A stretch of DNA of 64,000 nt from Bacteroides zoogleoformans (GCF_002998435.1 NZ_CP027231.1:1467001-1531000); one strand, 5' to 3'; counted from the stretch's first letter, positions 16,401-26,600 are shown. Made by a program: numbers and translations. Notes: generated by a model not told the origin, from the sequence alone.

Positions 16401-17768
16401 CGTCCATTCATCGTATTGGGCGGCAGTCACCAACGCGGGATGTCCGGAACGGAGGAACTGGTCGTAAGCACCTTCGGCATAGGCGCCGAACACCGAGCCG
16501 CGTTGCTGAATCAGGGCTTCGAGCTCTTTGGCCGAAGCGGGAAGACCGTCTACACGGTAGCCCTCGCTACGCAGCCGCAGCAGCAGGTTGTAGAGCGAGG
16601 GAACCACCTCCATGCCCGATGCCGTCAGTGAATTCTGTCCCGGGCCTTTGAAGTAGCAGATGGCCACACGTTTCTCGCTGTTCTTCTTCCGTTGCAGCGA
16701 GAGGTAGCCGGCCACGTTCTCTACGAAGCTGTCCATGCGGTCGGGGATGCCGTATACCTCTTGCAAGCCCTCGGCATTCACGCGATGGGCAAAGACGGTG
16801 TACGGGCGTATCGCGCCGTCTATCTCGGGCGTAACGACGCTCTGCGACAGAAAGCCGCCTGTCATACCTTGCTTGTCGCCTTCCCACTCTTCGGTCAGCC
16901 GGTTGACGTTCAGGGGCGAGAAGAGCGGGATGTTTTTCCTCTTCAGGAAGTCCACCATCCGGTCGCCCATACGCCCGTGGGCCATATTGATTACGGCGGA
17001 TAAGGCGATGCTGTCCGCATGCCCTCCGCCGGCGAACGCCTGAAACTTCTCCACGCGATAGACGTTGAAGCCTTTCTGCTCGAGGGCTTTCACCATATCA
17101 GCGGCCTGCCCCATCGTGCCGGTCAGCATCACGGCAGGCGCGTTCTCCTTATAAAGTCCGTTTTTCGTGAGGAAGGCGTTATACTCCGCCACGCTGTTGA
17201 AGCCTATCTCGTCGGCAGCCTCGTCCTTGGGGTCGAAGTGAGACAACAGGCAGTCGGGACGCTCGTCCGGCACGCCGGGTTCGGGAGCCTTGAACAGTTT
17301 GCCGTCAATGAACTTGCGGATGTAAGAGAACATGTTGCGGTAGTTGGCACGACCTCCGTTCTCCAGATAACGCAAGAGGAAGTCGGCGTCTACCGAGTCC
17401 ACCGAGACGATGTTGTTCATCGGGTTGGTGGCTATGCGCGTCAGCACCGGGCGGCTGTACGAAGCCTCTTGCAGCTGCTCGCGCTGTTGCTCGTCGAGGC
17501 GGAGCCCCATGCCGTTGACCAGAATCATGTCATAGTCTCCGAGCCGGTCTAAATCGTCGGTCGTTATCTCTTTGAGGCGAATCATCCCGTTGTCATTGGC
17601 TTTGGCTATCTGTCCCAGCTCCACCACCTGATAGTTCAGGAAGGCGATGTCAGTATAACCTACCCATGTTTTCCACGACACAACCGCCGCAACGACAATC
17701 ACCAATGCCGCTACAATGCTCAAAAACCTCTTTTTATTTACACTTTTCCTTTTAAATATTCCCTTCAT
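13431..17768 (-). CDS. hmuS: CobN/BchH-like chelatase, probable heme-processing HmuS
   Basis: The 1445-residue protein belongs to the large-subunit family of cobalt and magnesium chelatases, with the family segments HFGTHGSLEYTPRKQVALD, FGGINGNYGTGIQSMVEAG and QPRQSNTWGALSLDHVYEF. It is unusual in having a TM helix at each end: near residues 14-36 (FLSIVAALVIVVAAVVSW) and at the C-terminus (VVMAVIVVVAVLILVVLV before KRRRRNMM), so the body is membrane-tethered and probably periplasmic. HmuS homologues in Bacteroidota are linked to heme use and, in Bacteroides, to removing iron from heme rather than inserting a metal. The frame is open to a TTG at 17792, which is part of the -7 promoter box; the ATG at 17768 is the start. 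It is the first gene of the operon. Confidence 0.88.
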   Translation of the reverse strand: MKGIFKRKSVNKKRFLSIVAALVIVVAAVVSWKTWVGYTDIAFLNYQVVELGQIAKANDNGMIRLKEITTDDLDRLGDYDMILVNGMGLRLDEQQREQLQEASYSRPVLTRIATNPMNNIVSVDSVDADFLLRYLENGGRANYRNMFSYIRKFIDGKLFKAPEPGVPDERPDCLLSHFDPKDEAADEIGFNSVAEYNAFLTKNGLYKENAPAVMLTGTMGQAADMVKALEQKGFNVYRVEKFQAFAGGGHADSIALSAVINMAHGRMGDRMVDFLKRKNIPLFSPLNVNRLTEEWEGDKQGMTGGFLSQSVVTPEIDGAIRPYTVFAHRVNAEGLQEVYGIPDRMDSFVENVAGYLSLQRKKNSEKRVAICYFKGPGQNSLTASGMEVVPSLYNLLLRLRSEGYRVDGLPASAKELEALIQQRGSVFGAYAEGAYDQFLRSGHPALVTAAQYDEWTRKALSSRMIAEMNALNGPFPGKYMSTADGRLAVARLEFGNVALLPQVMAGEGGDAFKIIHGTNQAPPHTYIASYLWARFGFGADALIHFGTHGSLEYTPRKQVALDSNDWPDRLIGVVPHYYIYTIGNVGEGMIAKRRTYAQLQSYLTPPFKESELRNTYRRLSDAIDAYNKKPSDAQSLKVKALTVEMGIARELGLDDKEMTRPYTEDDITRLEGFAEELANEKITGKLYTMGEAYEPQDITTSVYAMATDPIAYGLLAVDKLKGRAAADAEKHKQLFGRLYLAKAKEEVKRLLGSKGEMTDEYICRFAGITSDELQTAREVEAMHAAPDPIMLMMQMADNMGAKPKEEKVADRRTVSEMRAAKVTRKRKIPQMSRATFEKMEQSGKFPEKMMTKIKEGQRWYQEELKNGRAKTTAKPASKGPKYTREQIHLAQAVTAVERALRNVANYEDMLRRSPEYELGSLMNALKGGYTEPSPGGDPIVNPNTLPTGRNLYAINAEHTPTEDAWEKGQALADNTIKMYRERHNGEYPRKVSYTLWSSEFIETEGATIAQILYMLGVEPVRDAFRRVTDLRLIPSEQLGRPRIDVVVQTSGQLRDLAASRLFLINKAIEMAANAEDDRYDNLVKAGVVESERVLVEKGMSPKEAREVSMFRVFGGINGNYGTGIQSMVEAGDRWDKESQLAEVYMNNMGAFYGSEKDWETVRQAAFEAALTRTDVVIQPRQSNTWGALSLDHVYEFMGGMNLAVRNVTGKDPDAYLADYRNHQHMRMQEVKEAIGVESRTTIFNPAYIREKMKGGASSADGFADIVTNTYGWNVMKPAAIDKELWEEIYKVYVKDKFNLGTREFFERQNPAALEEMTAVMMETIRKGLWKASAEQAGDIARLHVEMVNKYKPSCSGFVCDNPKLREFIASKTDASAAKEYRQNVNDIREARSEAGNKSMVMKKESVDGSEGQTTTTVSGVVMAVIVVVAVLILVVLVKRRRRNMM

Positions 17769-17789
17769 TGTATTCTTCTTTATCGGCCG

Positions 17790-17797
17790 CAAAAGTA
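17790..17797 (-). promoter_or_regulatory. -7 box of the hmu operon
   Basis: On the minus strand this reads TACTTTTG (exact TAnnTTTG), 21 bases before the hmuS ATG. A weak -33 candidate (TTGG) lies about 20 bases further upstream. I do not see a convincing Fur-type palindrome in the 200-base gap. Confidence 0.6.
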
Positions 17798-17933
17798 CAG
17801 AGGCCGCAACAAGAATCCAATACCCATAAATAACGATTTACGCCAACATATATACCAAGAAGTTATTAACATACTTGCCTAACTTTATACACATCGATAC
17901 CGAAAATCAAAGGAAGTGTCATATAACCAAAGA

Positions 17934-17961
17934 GCCCACTCTTCTCAACTGAAGAGCGGGC
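17934..17961 (-). terminator. Terminator of susCD
   Basis: On the minus strand an 11-base stem (GCCCGCTCTTC with GAAGAGTGGGC, one G-U pair) closes a six-base loop and is followed by TCTTTGGTT. It lies 36 bases after the susD stop and before the hmu promoter, so it separates the two operons. Confidence 0.75.
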
Positions 17962-17996
17962 CCAAACTAATCCCTATTGAAAAAACAATAAAACAC

Positions 17997-20018
17997 TTAT
18001 TCAATCTTCAGCTCATCGGCTACCGCTTCCTCCCAATCAGTCCACATCGGGATGTTCTCGTCATAACCGTCGTAACCGTAGTTCTGACGAAGCTTCGCCT
18101 TGTTGTTGGCCGTAATGGCCGAGTTAGGAACGGGCCAGAAGAGGTTGCGCTTGTTCACTTTATATTCAAAAGTCTGACTGCCTTGCGAACCCTTACCGTA
18201 AGGACGGTTGAAGACGTTGTACGTGGTGCAACGCTTAAACCAGTAGCTGCCTCCGCTCAAGTCGGTGCCTTCCTGCTTATCCCAGGTGGAGAGGTCGTAG
18301 GTATTGCCCCATTCATCGGGCTTGCCGCTCTTGGCAAGACACCATGACACGCGTACCATCTCCGCCTGACGGAACTCTTCCATATAGAGCTCGCGGGCAC
18401 GTTCGTCCATGATATCTCCAATAGTCACCGTGGTGTACATCTTCTTGGCATTTGCACGTTGACGGACAGCGTTCACATCCTGAGCCGCCTCACCTGCCTT
18501 ACCTTGATAAAAACGAGCCTCGGCACGCAACAGATAAGTGTCTGCCAGACGGAACAGATACATATCGCCGTTACAACCCTTGCCCGATGCTCCCTGGAAC
18601 TGATTAGCACCCATGTTCGCTTCGTTCACGGCATCAAGGATATAGAGCTGGTAAAGAGGGGTAGGATACCAACTGCGGATGGTGTCCGAGCAGAGAATCT
18701 CTCCCTTCCTGACAAGCACGTTTCCATCCTTCACGTAATCTTCCGTGGCATACAACTGATAGTTCTTGCCATAGAAATCGGACTTGGGATTGTTGTACTT
18801 GAAGTCTTCCATCTCCATCCAGTTGCCCATTTCACGGTTGTGACGGAGGTCTTGCCAGTCAGTTTCGCCGTCATACGTCCAGATGGTCTTGTTATAATGG
18901 AATGAAGTACGGTTCAAGGCAATGCCACGCCCGGCTGCACGCACCCAGTCAAGCTCGGGATTATAGTTGGCATTGTTCCGTGCATAGTTAGAACCCGGTC
19001 CTGCCAGCCCATGAGGGTCGCGAATTACACTGTTACTCCAGTGTACGAAGTTGGCACGCATAATGTTGTAGGTCGTGAAATTCTGTTCGTTGGAGTTGAT
19101 GATGGGCATGATAAGCTCTTTGTTCTCCGCATGACAAATATTGGGAGTGCGATGCAGATCCCATACCACATTGCGGGTCACCTTCCAAGTCTTCTCGTTG
19201 CCCGATGGCTGCCATACACCGAAAGAAGAGGTCATCAACTTCAGACCATGATTGTTGATAAGGTCGGTGGCAACGGATTCGGCCTTGACGTATTCGCCCG
19301 TCACCAGATAGCACTTCACCAACAGGTGCATGCATGCCTCCTGATTGATCATGCCTAGATAGCTCATCTTCTGCTGAGAAGGAACATGCTGTACGGCGAA
19401 CTCTAAGTCATGAACAAGCATCCGGAAGATAGCCTCTTTGCTGGTAGACTTATAGCTCTGCTTAGGGACTGTCATCAGCTGCGTAATCAAAGGAATATCG
19501 CCGAACTGCAAGGTCAGGTTATAGTAAGCGTATGCCCTGTGGAAGTAAGCGCGTCCTTTATAGGCGTTCTTAACCTCTTCATTCAGACCTGCCACCTTAT
19601 CCACATATGAAAGTACGGAGTTGGCATACTTCACAGCATTGAAACCTTCGTTCCAGAAACGTTGCATGTAGTTGCCGTCGCCACCGCCGGACATACCGGA
19701 AGTAGGCGTCAGTTTGGCATCGAAGTTGTCTTGGAAACCTCCGCCCATGTCTGTCTTGGCATACATTCCCACATCTGTCAGATAATAATTGGTGCTCAAG
19801 CCCACATTGTTCCAGTTGCCGTCAAGGATATAGGTTTTCAGCTGCTTGTCACACATGGTCAATGCAGATTGCAAACCCGCTTCAGTAGAATAGGTAGCAG
19901 TAGGCTCGTAGAAAGAGAGAGGGTCTTGCTTAAGGAAAGAGTCGGTACAAGCTGTCATGACAGCAGCCAAAGCTATCACCGCACAGCCTCTATATAAAGT
20001 ATTGATATATCGTTTCAT
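17997..20018 (-). CDS. SusD-type glycan-binding lipoprotein
   Basis: This 673-residue surface lipoprotein is the SusD partner of the SusC transporter encoded just before it; SusD proteins bind glycan and form the lid on the SusC barrel. The signal peptide ends at lipobox MTAC (C24), and the RagB/SusD architecture is clear: N-terminal DSFLKQDPLSFYEPTATYST, tetratricopeptide-like helices including KNAYKGRAYFHRAYAYYNL, and a C-terminal segment with LRLADTYLLRAEAR-like FRLADTYLLRAEARFYQG and RRRELYMEEFRQAEMVR-like RARELYMEEFRQ. The frame extends 30 codons upstream into susC, but the ATG at 20018 starts a proper lipoprotein signal. It begins 14 bases after susC. The glycan it binds is inferred from the neighbouring enzymes. 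Confidence 0.93.
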   Translation of the reverse strand: MKRYINTLYRGCAVIALAAVMTACTDSFLKQDPLSFYEPTATYSTEAGLQSALTMCDKQLKTYILDGNWNNVGLSTNYYLTDVGMYAKTDMGGGFQDNFDAKLTPTSGMSGGGDGNYMQRFWNEGFNAVKYANSVLSYVDKVAGLNEEVKNAYKGRAYFHRAYAYYNLTLQFGDIPLITQLMTVPKQSYKSTSKEAIFRMLVHDLEFAVQHVPSQQKMSYLGMINQEACMHLLVKCYLVTGEYVKAESVATDLINNHGLKLMTSSFGVWQPSGNEKTWKVTRNVVWDLHRTPNICHAENKELIMPIINSNEQNFTTYNIMRANFVHWSNSVIRDPHGLAGPGSNYARNNANYNPELDWVRAAGRGIALNRTSFHYNKTIWTYDGETDWQDLRHNREMGNWMEMEDFKYNNPKSDFYGKNYQLYATEDYVKDGNVLVRKGEILCSDTIRSWYPTPLYQLYILDAVNEANMGANQFQGASGKGCNGDMYLFRLADTYLLRAEARFYQGKAGEAAQDVNAVRQRANAKKMYTTVTIGDIMDERARELYMEEFRQAEMVRVSWCLAKSGKPDEWGNTYDLSTWDKQEGTDLSGGSYWFKRCTTYNVFNRPYGKGSQGSQTFEYKVNKRNLFWPVPNSAITANNKAKLRQNYGYDGYDENIPMWTDWEEAVADELKIE

Positions 20019-20032
20019 CTCGTTTTTACATT

Positions 20033-23000
20033 TTAGAGTGTTACATTGATGCCGAATTGGAACTGTCTGTTGGCATAGCCGCCTGTCTCGGGGTCGCCGT
20101 ACTCCCAACTATCGAATGTGCAGACATTGTTGATGCCGGCCGTAAGGCGCACTTTCTCCAGCATGAACTTACGCGTAAGCTCCTTAGGCAGTGTATAGCC
20201 GATGGTGATGTTGTCCAGGCGGACAAAGCTGCGATTATAGAGTTTCTGCACACCCGTAGCGCCGCTGGGGCCTACCGCATTCAGTCGGGCATATTCGTTG
20301 GTAGGATTCTCGGGAGTCCAGTACTCTTTCTTGTAAGTGTTGCAAGTATTGGTAAACATCGATCCGGAATTATCTCCGTTCAAGTAATTGCCGGACAAGC
20401 TCTTATGACCCATATAAGAATACATGGAGAAAGAGAACGACCAGTCCTTGAAGAACGTGAAATCATTGCGCAAATTCCAGTAGATAGGTGGGCGGGTCAT
20501 GCCCAGATAGGCCTTATCCTTATCATTGTAGACCGGAGTGCCGTCTGCCTTGTCATCGCCGGTATAGCGGTTGACGACTTTCGGGTCGCCGGGCTTCTGA
20601 TTTACTTTTGCGGCTTCGGCGGCTTCATCGAGTTGCCATATGCCGTCTACTTCCCAGTACCAGATTTCACCGATAGGCTTGCCTATGAACCAATTATTGG
20701 ACGTATCATTGATTTCATCACCGTTCTCATCATACTCATAATAGAGGTGCTTGATACGGTTCTTGTTGTAAGAGAAGCCGAGGCCGGTATTCCAAGTGAA
20801 GTTCTTCCGCTCGATGTTGCGCGAATTCAACGTGATCTCAACACCCGAGTTGGTAACTTCCCCCAGATTGGTCGTGATGCTGCCGAAACCGGTGAAGTTA
20901 GGCAGACGCTGAGCCATAATCATGTCGTGAGTCTTCTTGTAATACCACTCCACACTACCGCTCAGACGATAGTCCAACACGGAGAAGTCAAGGCCCACAT
21001 TATAGGCAGTAGTCTTCTCCCACTCCAGATTCGGATTGCCCAGCCGGTCTATCTGCAGGGCCTGAATGACGCTGGCACCGCCATTGTGATAATACCCCAT
21101 CACACCGCCGTTCTTCAGATTGGAGAGTGCCAGATAGGTATCTCTCAAAGAACGGTTACCGTTGGTTCCGTAGGAAACGCGCAGCTTACCGGAATTGAGC
21201 CAGGGCAGATTGACAAACGATTCTTCAGAGAACACCCAGCTGCCGCCGACCGACCAGAATGTGGCCCAAGGATTATTGGAACCGAATGCCGAATAGCCGT
21301 CGCGGCGGACAGTGCCGGTGAACATGTAACGGTCCTTATAGCTATAGAACAGACGTCCCAAATAAGCAGCCGCCGTAGAGTGTGTATCGGAAGTATAAAT
21401 AGAACTCTGCTCCATGTTGGCGCCGGAAACGTAGTGGAAGCCCAGCACATCGGTAGGTGTGATGTTGCGGGCATGGATTTCGTCGTACCAGTGACGGTTT
21501 TCTTCGGCTTCCTGCACCAGCGTGACGGTGAAACGGTGCTTGTCGAACACTTTGTCCCACGTAAGGGTGTTGTTAAGCGACCAGTCGAAGTTCTTTGAAG
21601 TATTGCGGTTCACCCCCCGAGTAGAAGGCGTACTGTGAGGCAAGGCAGAAGACATGAAGTAGCGGTCGTAGAACCACTGGTAGCGCGGAGCGATATTGAA
21701 CTGGTAAGTGATGCCGAAAGGCAACGTCAATTTGGCATTGAAAATAGTGTTCAATACCGTGTATCCTTTCTCAAGCTCTTCGTACTGCACATTGAAGTGA
21801 TAGTTGTAGCCGCCGTTGGTAGGATTGCCGCTACGCGGATATTGCAACTCATTGCCATCCGCATCGTAGCGTAGTGCGTAAGGAGACTCGCGAAGCTGGT
21901 TGGCATCCCAGTAATTGCCGTTCAAGGGCACGGCGTTCGATTCGTCGCTGCGGTCTTGGAAATTGATGTTGGCACCCACCTCCAGCCAGTCCGTAATCTT
22001 CGCGTTCAGCTTCATGTTGGAGCGGAAGGCATGGTAATTATCTCCCTGAATGGCTCCTTGGTTGTTCAGGTAGCCGAAACTGAGGTAATAGTTCACTCTA
22101 TCCGTGGCACCGGAGATGCTGGCATTGTAATCTTGATTGAAGCCCGTGCGGAAGACGGCTTTGTTCCAATCGTAGGTCTTGTCGTCCAAGAAGTTCTGCA
22201 TCACCAAGGCAGCATCGTTGTCCAAACCCATGCGACGGGCGTAGAGCGACTTCAAACTTTCGCCCGCTTGTAAGGTTTTAGGACCCGAAGTGGCCCAGGC
22301 ATTTTGTGTGATGCCATACCACGATGCGTTTTCGTAGTGGTCGTAGTAGCCTGCGGGGATTTTGCTTTCCTTGCTGTAATAGCCCCACTGTCCAGAATTG
22401 TTGTATCCGTAGGTGGTTGCCTTGAACCAGTCTTCGCGATACCTCATATACTCTTCGGCATTGAACACGTCGCGGTAGGCGGCCTTTGTATTGGCGGCAA
22501 GGTTTACTCCGATGTTGATGATGGGTTTGCCTTCCTTACCTTTCTTCGTGGTGATAATCAGCACGCCGCTGGCAGCCTTGGCGCCGTATACGGCAGCCGA
22601 CGAAGCATCTTTCAGCACATCGATTTGCGCAATGTCGTCGGGATTGATTTCGGACAGCTCGCCGTTGAACGCCATTCCGTCAAGGATAATGAGCGGAGAG
22701 TTGTGGCCGCCATCGGTGTACAATGAATTCTGACCGCGCAATTGAATGCTTCCACCCCCCTTGGCGGAAGAGTCGTAACCAATCTGCAAACCGGGAGTAC
22801 CGCGCAGCAAGTCTTGCACCGAGCCGGGGTTCTGGTCGGCTATCTTATCGGGGTTTATCTGCACCACCGATCCGGTCAGGTCTTTCTTACGCATGGTACC
22901 GTAACCCACTACGACCACTTCTTCCAGCAGGGCACTGTCGTCTTGCAGGATGACGTTGACCGGTCTGCCGGGCGTGACTGCCACTTCCACCGTCTTATAG

Positions 23001-23299
23001 CCGATAAACGAGACTTCAAGCACGGCGCCCCTCCCCACCTGCAAGTGGAAGTTGCCGTCGATATCGGTAATCGTTCCATTAGAGGGATTTCCTTTCTCGC
23101 GGATATTGGCGCCTATGACCGGTTCGCCGGCGGCATCCTTCACATTACCCGAAACGGATTGTTTCTGTTGTTGCATGGCTTGCACGGCATCGGTGCCCTC
23201 TTCGGCAAAAGCAGCCAAAGGATGGGTGGCGGCGAAGCAGACGCAAAGCAGTAAGGCAGCAAATGCCTTTCGATTTCTTTGAAATAAATTGCGATTCAT
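20033..23299 (-). CDS. SusC-type TonB-dependent glycan transporter
   Basis: The 1088-residue outer-membrane transporter has a signal peptide (about 1-32), a carboxypeptidase-like domain (about 48-118, SVSGNVKDAAGEPVIGANI), the SusC signature EEVVVVGYGT at 126-135 that serves as the TonB box, a plug domain with IQLRGQNSL and the LIILDGM and SSAAVYGAKAASGVLIITTKKGK segments, and a long barrel ending in FGINVTL. It imports oligosaccharides captured with the SusD partner. No FecR-interacting N-terminal extension is present, which agrees with control by the hybrid two-component regulator transcribed divergently from 23608. Confidence 0.95.
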   Translation of the reverse strand: MNRNLFQRNRKAFAALLLCVCFAATHPLAAFAEEGTDAVQAMQQQKQSVSGNVKDAAGEPVIGANIREKGNPSNGTITDIDGNFHLQVGRGAVLEVSFIGYKTVEVAVTPGRPVNVILQDDSALLEEVVVVGYGTMRKKDLTGSVVQINPDKIADQNPGSVQDLLRGTPGLQIGYDSSAKGGGSIQLRGQNSLYTDGGHNSPLIILDGMAFNGELSEINPDDIAQIDVLKDASSAAVYGAKAASGVLIITTKKGKEGKPIINIGVNLAANTKAAYRDVFNAEEYMRYREDWFKATTYGYNNSGQWGYYSKESKIPAGYYDHYENASWYGITQNAWATSGPKTLQAGESLKSLYARRMGLDNDAALVMQNFLDDKTYDWNKAVFRTGFNQDYNASISGATDRVNYYLSFGYLNNQGAIQGDNYHAFRSNMKLNAKITDWLEVGANINFQDRSDESNAVPLNGNYWDANQLRESPYALRYDADGNELQYPRSGNPTNGGYNYHFNVQYEELEKGYTVLNTIFNAKLTLPFGITYQFNIAPRYQWFYDRYFMSSALPHSTPSTRGVNRNTSKNFDWSLNNTLTWDKVFDKHRFTVTLVQEAEENRHWYDEIHARNITPTDVLGFHYVSGANMEQSSIYTSDTHSTAAAYLGRLFYSYKDRYMFTGTVRRDGYSAFGSNNPWATFWSVGGSWVFSEESFVNLPWLNSGKLRVSYGTNGNRSLRDTYLALSNLKNGGVMGYYHNGGASVIQALQIDRLGNPNLEWEKTTAYNVGLDFSVLDYRLSGSVEWYYKKTHDMIMAQRLPNFTGFGSITTNLGEVTNSGVEITLNSRNIERKNFTWNTGLGFSYNKNRIKHLYYEYDENGDEINDTSNNWFIGKPIGEIWYWEVDGIWQLDEAAEAAKVNQKPGDPKVVNRYTGDDKADGTPVYNDKDKAYLGMTRPPIYWNLRNDFTFFKDWSFSFSMYSYMGHKSLSGNYLNGDNSGSMFTNTCNTYKKEYWTPENPTNEYARLNAVGPSGATGVQKLYNRSFVRLDNITIGYTLPKELTRKFMLEKVRLTAGINNVCTFDSWEYGDPETGGYANRQFQFGINVTL

Positions 23300-23454
23300 C
23301 GTTTGTTCTTCAGTTTTTGTTAGATGAATAAGGAGAATGATTAAATACGATTAGGAGAGAAGACACTGTGTTCGTTCTGTCCATAAAGGGTGGGAGGGCT
23401 GTTTCTTATGTTTTCATGAGCTTCAAAGGTTTTAATATTGTTTTCTTTTGGATG

Positions 23455-23462
23455 CAAACTTA
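23455..23462 (-). promoter_or_regulatory. Possible -7 box for susC
   Basis: On the minus strand this reads TAAGTTTG, a TAnnTTTG match about 155 bases before the susC ATG; the -33 position has no good TTTG, as expected for an activator-dependent promoter. The 308-base gap 23300-23607 between susC and the regulator holds this box, the regulator promoter and presumably the regulator's binding site, which I cannot identify by eye. Confidence 0.4.
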
Positions 23463-23578
23463 AGGCATATTCTTCTAACGCAGGGGATAAAAACTCTGCA
23501 ATGAGGATAGAATTTCGTTCATTCTAAGACAGAATCTTATTCTCACCTTATGCTAAGAAAAGATTCGACAAAAAACAT

Positions 23579-23586
23579 TACTTTTG
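23579..23586 (+). promoter_or_regulatory. -7 box of the hybrid regulator gene
   Basis: TACTTTTG matches TAnnTTTG and lies 21 bases before the ATG at 23608. Its last bases form the TTG at 23584 that opens the reading frame, which is why that TTG is not the start codon. Confidence 0.6.
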
Positions 23587-23607
23587 TACCTATCAAAATC
23601 TTATGCC

Positions 23608-26600
23608 ATGACACACCTTCGCATTACCTGCATTCTAAGCTTGTTGGCTATAATGGGCACATCCTCGGCGCAACGGCACAGCATCTCGCACTTCGGCGTG
23701 GAAAACGGTCTTTCCAATAACTACATCCTCAGTCTGGCGCAAGACAGGAGGGGATATATCTGGATTGCGACTGAATCGGGGTTGAACCGCTTTGACGGAC
23801 GGCAATTCACCGTGTACAGCAAAAGCAACTCCGGCCTGAGCAGCAATGAGCTGAACGCCTTGCTGACCGACCCAACGGAAGACAAGATGTGGATAGGCAC
23901 GCAACGCGACGGGCTGTGCTGCTTCGACTATGCCGCCGAAACCATCACTGCACTGAAAAGCCCCGACGACGGGCTGATAAGCAATGACATCCCCTATCTG
24001 GCAGCGGCGACGGACAGTGGGATATGGATTACCCACTACCACATGGGCGTGCAACATTTCGACCCGAAGAAAAACATTTTCAGGAACTATGACCATCGTT
24101 CGATACCCAACCTGCCGTGGGGATGCTGGACAGCCATGGACGACGGACGCGGCAACCTCTACATCGGACACGTAAAGGATGGATTGAGCATCGTCGATAT
24201 CAAACGGAAGACCTTGCGCCGCTACCGCCACCGTGCCGACGACCCGGGCAGCCTCCCCGGCGATGAGGTCTATTCCCTCTGCATAGACCGCAACAAGAAC
24301 GTCTGGGTGGGAACGAACCAAGGAGCCGCCCTCTTCCGGCCCGACACGGAGAAGTTCATCTCCTTCAAGCACAAGAAAGGGGATGCGCAATCGCTCCTGC
24401 CGGGCACCGTCATGGACATCAAACAAATGAAGAATGGAAACATACACTTCGCCACTAACATGGGAGGGGTCAGCGTACTGGACGTTCAGAGCAATACCTT
24501 CACCGATGCCCGCGACATACGTTTCAGCAACATCACGGTGACCAATGACGAATACGGCCTGACCGGCGCATACGTGCGCCGGCTGTTGCAAGACTCCTTC
24601 GGAAATCTCTGGATAGGAAGCTATCGGGACGGGCTGGACTTCATCAGTCATGAACCCGACATATTCAACAGACTGCACTACACCGCAGAGAAGCAAGGAA
24701 AGAGCCGGTACAAACAAGTGTGGAGCCTCTGCCTTGACCATAAGGAACAACTTTGGATGGGCGGAGAGAACGAACTGGCCGTTTTAAAGCAAGGAGAGCA
24801 GCTCCGGATAATCTCGCTGCCCACATCTGCCTTGCATCCCCATGCCTACGTGCGTGCCATCCATGAAGACAGGCAGCATAGGATATGGATCGGCACATGG
24901 GAAGCCGGACTGTTCTGCTATGAGCCGGAGAAGCGACACTTTACGTCCATCAGTAAGGATGGCCTCCCCACGGATGTACGATGCTTGTCCGAAGACCCGG
25001 ACAGCAAACTCTGGATAGGCACACGCACCGGCGTGTACAGCTATCATTGTGAAAAGCTGACGCCGGAAGAGGGGTTGAACGCACAATTGACCGACTTGCT
25101 TGTGCAGGACATCTGCCGTGACGCACACGGACGACTGTGGGTAGGAACTTTCGGCAAAGGGGTCTTTATCTTCACCCCGCAAGGCAAGCTGCTGCTGAAC
25201 CACCAAAAAGAGAACGGGTTTCCGTCTAATGCGGTGAACGCCTTCACGACCGACTCGCAAGGACGTATCTGGGCTGCCACCCGCGAAGGCGCAGTCCTCT
25301 TCGCCGACACCGGTCATCCTGAAAACTATATCATCTTCGGCAGCGGCGAGGGACTGCGGAACACGCAGGTACGTGCCATTCATGAAGACCGTGACGGAAA
25401 TATATGGATGAGTACCAATGCCGGCATCTCCCGCTTGAACGAAAGTAGAAAAATGTTCTATAATTACGATCATCGCGACGGTATCCCGCTGGGCGACTTC
25501 ATGGATGGAGCCTCCGTGTCCGACGGCAACGGGACGCTCTACTTCGCCTCGCAGAACGGGACGTGCTACTTCAACCCGTCATCGCTTTCCGCCATACGGG
25601 CCGTGGTTCCAGTCACCATCACCGGCTTTTTCGTATACAGCCGACAGACCGAAAGCAAAGACACGGAACTGTCGTTGCCCATCAGAGACAGAATCGGCCT
25701 GCCATACAACCAGAACACCTTCAAGATATCCTTCAACGTGCCGGACTATACGCAAAACTCGCAAGTGGAGTTTGCCTACATGATGGAAGGGCTGGAGGAT
25801 GTATGGTACAGCACGCAAGGCGAGAATCAAGTGACCTTCCGCAACATACCGCCCGGAGAGTATCGGTTCAAAGTGAGAACCCGGCTCCGCAACCAGGAAT
25901 GGGAGCAGGGAGTGGCGGCACTGTCCATCGTCATCAGACCGCCGTTCTGGCTGGCATGGTACGCCAAGCTGCTTTATTTTCTGGCCGCCGCCTCCCTCGT
26001 CTATGTCATCATCCGCTTCTACAAACGGAAGCTGAACTTAGAGAGCAGCTTAGAGGTGGAGCGCAAGAACAGCCGGAACAAGCAGGAACTGAACGACGAG
26101 CGCCTGCGGTTCTACACCAACATCACCCACGAGCTGCGCACTCCGCTCACCCTGATACTGGGACCGCTGGAAGACTTGCTGAGCGACGGTACCCTCTCGC
26201 CCAAGCATGCCAACAAAATCAGCATCATACACGACAGCGCCACCCGCCTGCTGAATCTTATCAACGGCATATTGGAGTTCCGGAAAACAGAGACGCAGAA
26301 CCGAAAACTGTCCGTGGCACGGGGCGACCTCTCGGAACTGGTGCAGGAAGTCGGCTTACGGTATAAGGAATTGAACCGCAACCCCAAAGTCCGATTCCAT
26401 GTTCGTATCGAAACAGCAGAGACACTACTCTTCTATGACGCCGATATGCTGACCACCATCTTGAACAACCTCCTGTCCAATGCCGCCAAATACACTTCGG
26501 AGGGAGACATTACGCTCACTTTGAGTTCGGTGGAGGAAAACGGCGTGAAATATACCGAAATCAGCGTCAGCGACACCGGACACGGCATCTCGCCCGAAGC

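Noticed and set aside
17798..17933. A Fur-type operator before the hmu operon
   Set aside because: The region is AT-rich, but I could not find a convincing inverted repeat of the Fur type.
23584..23607. TTG at 23584 as the start of the hybrid regulator
   Set aside because: The TTG is the end of the -7 box TACTTTTG; the signal peptide starts at the ATG at 23608. The same applies to the TTG codons at 17792 (hmuS) and 51846 (marC type).
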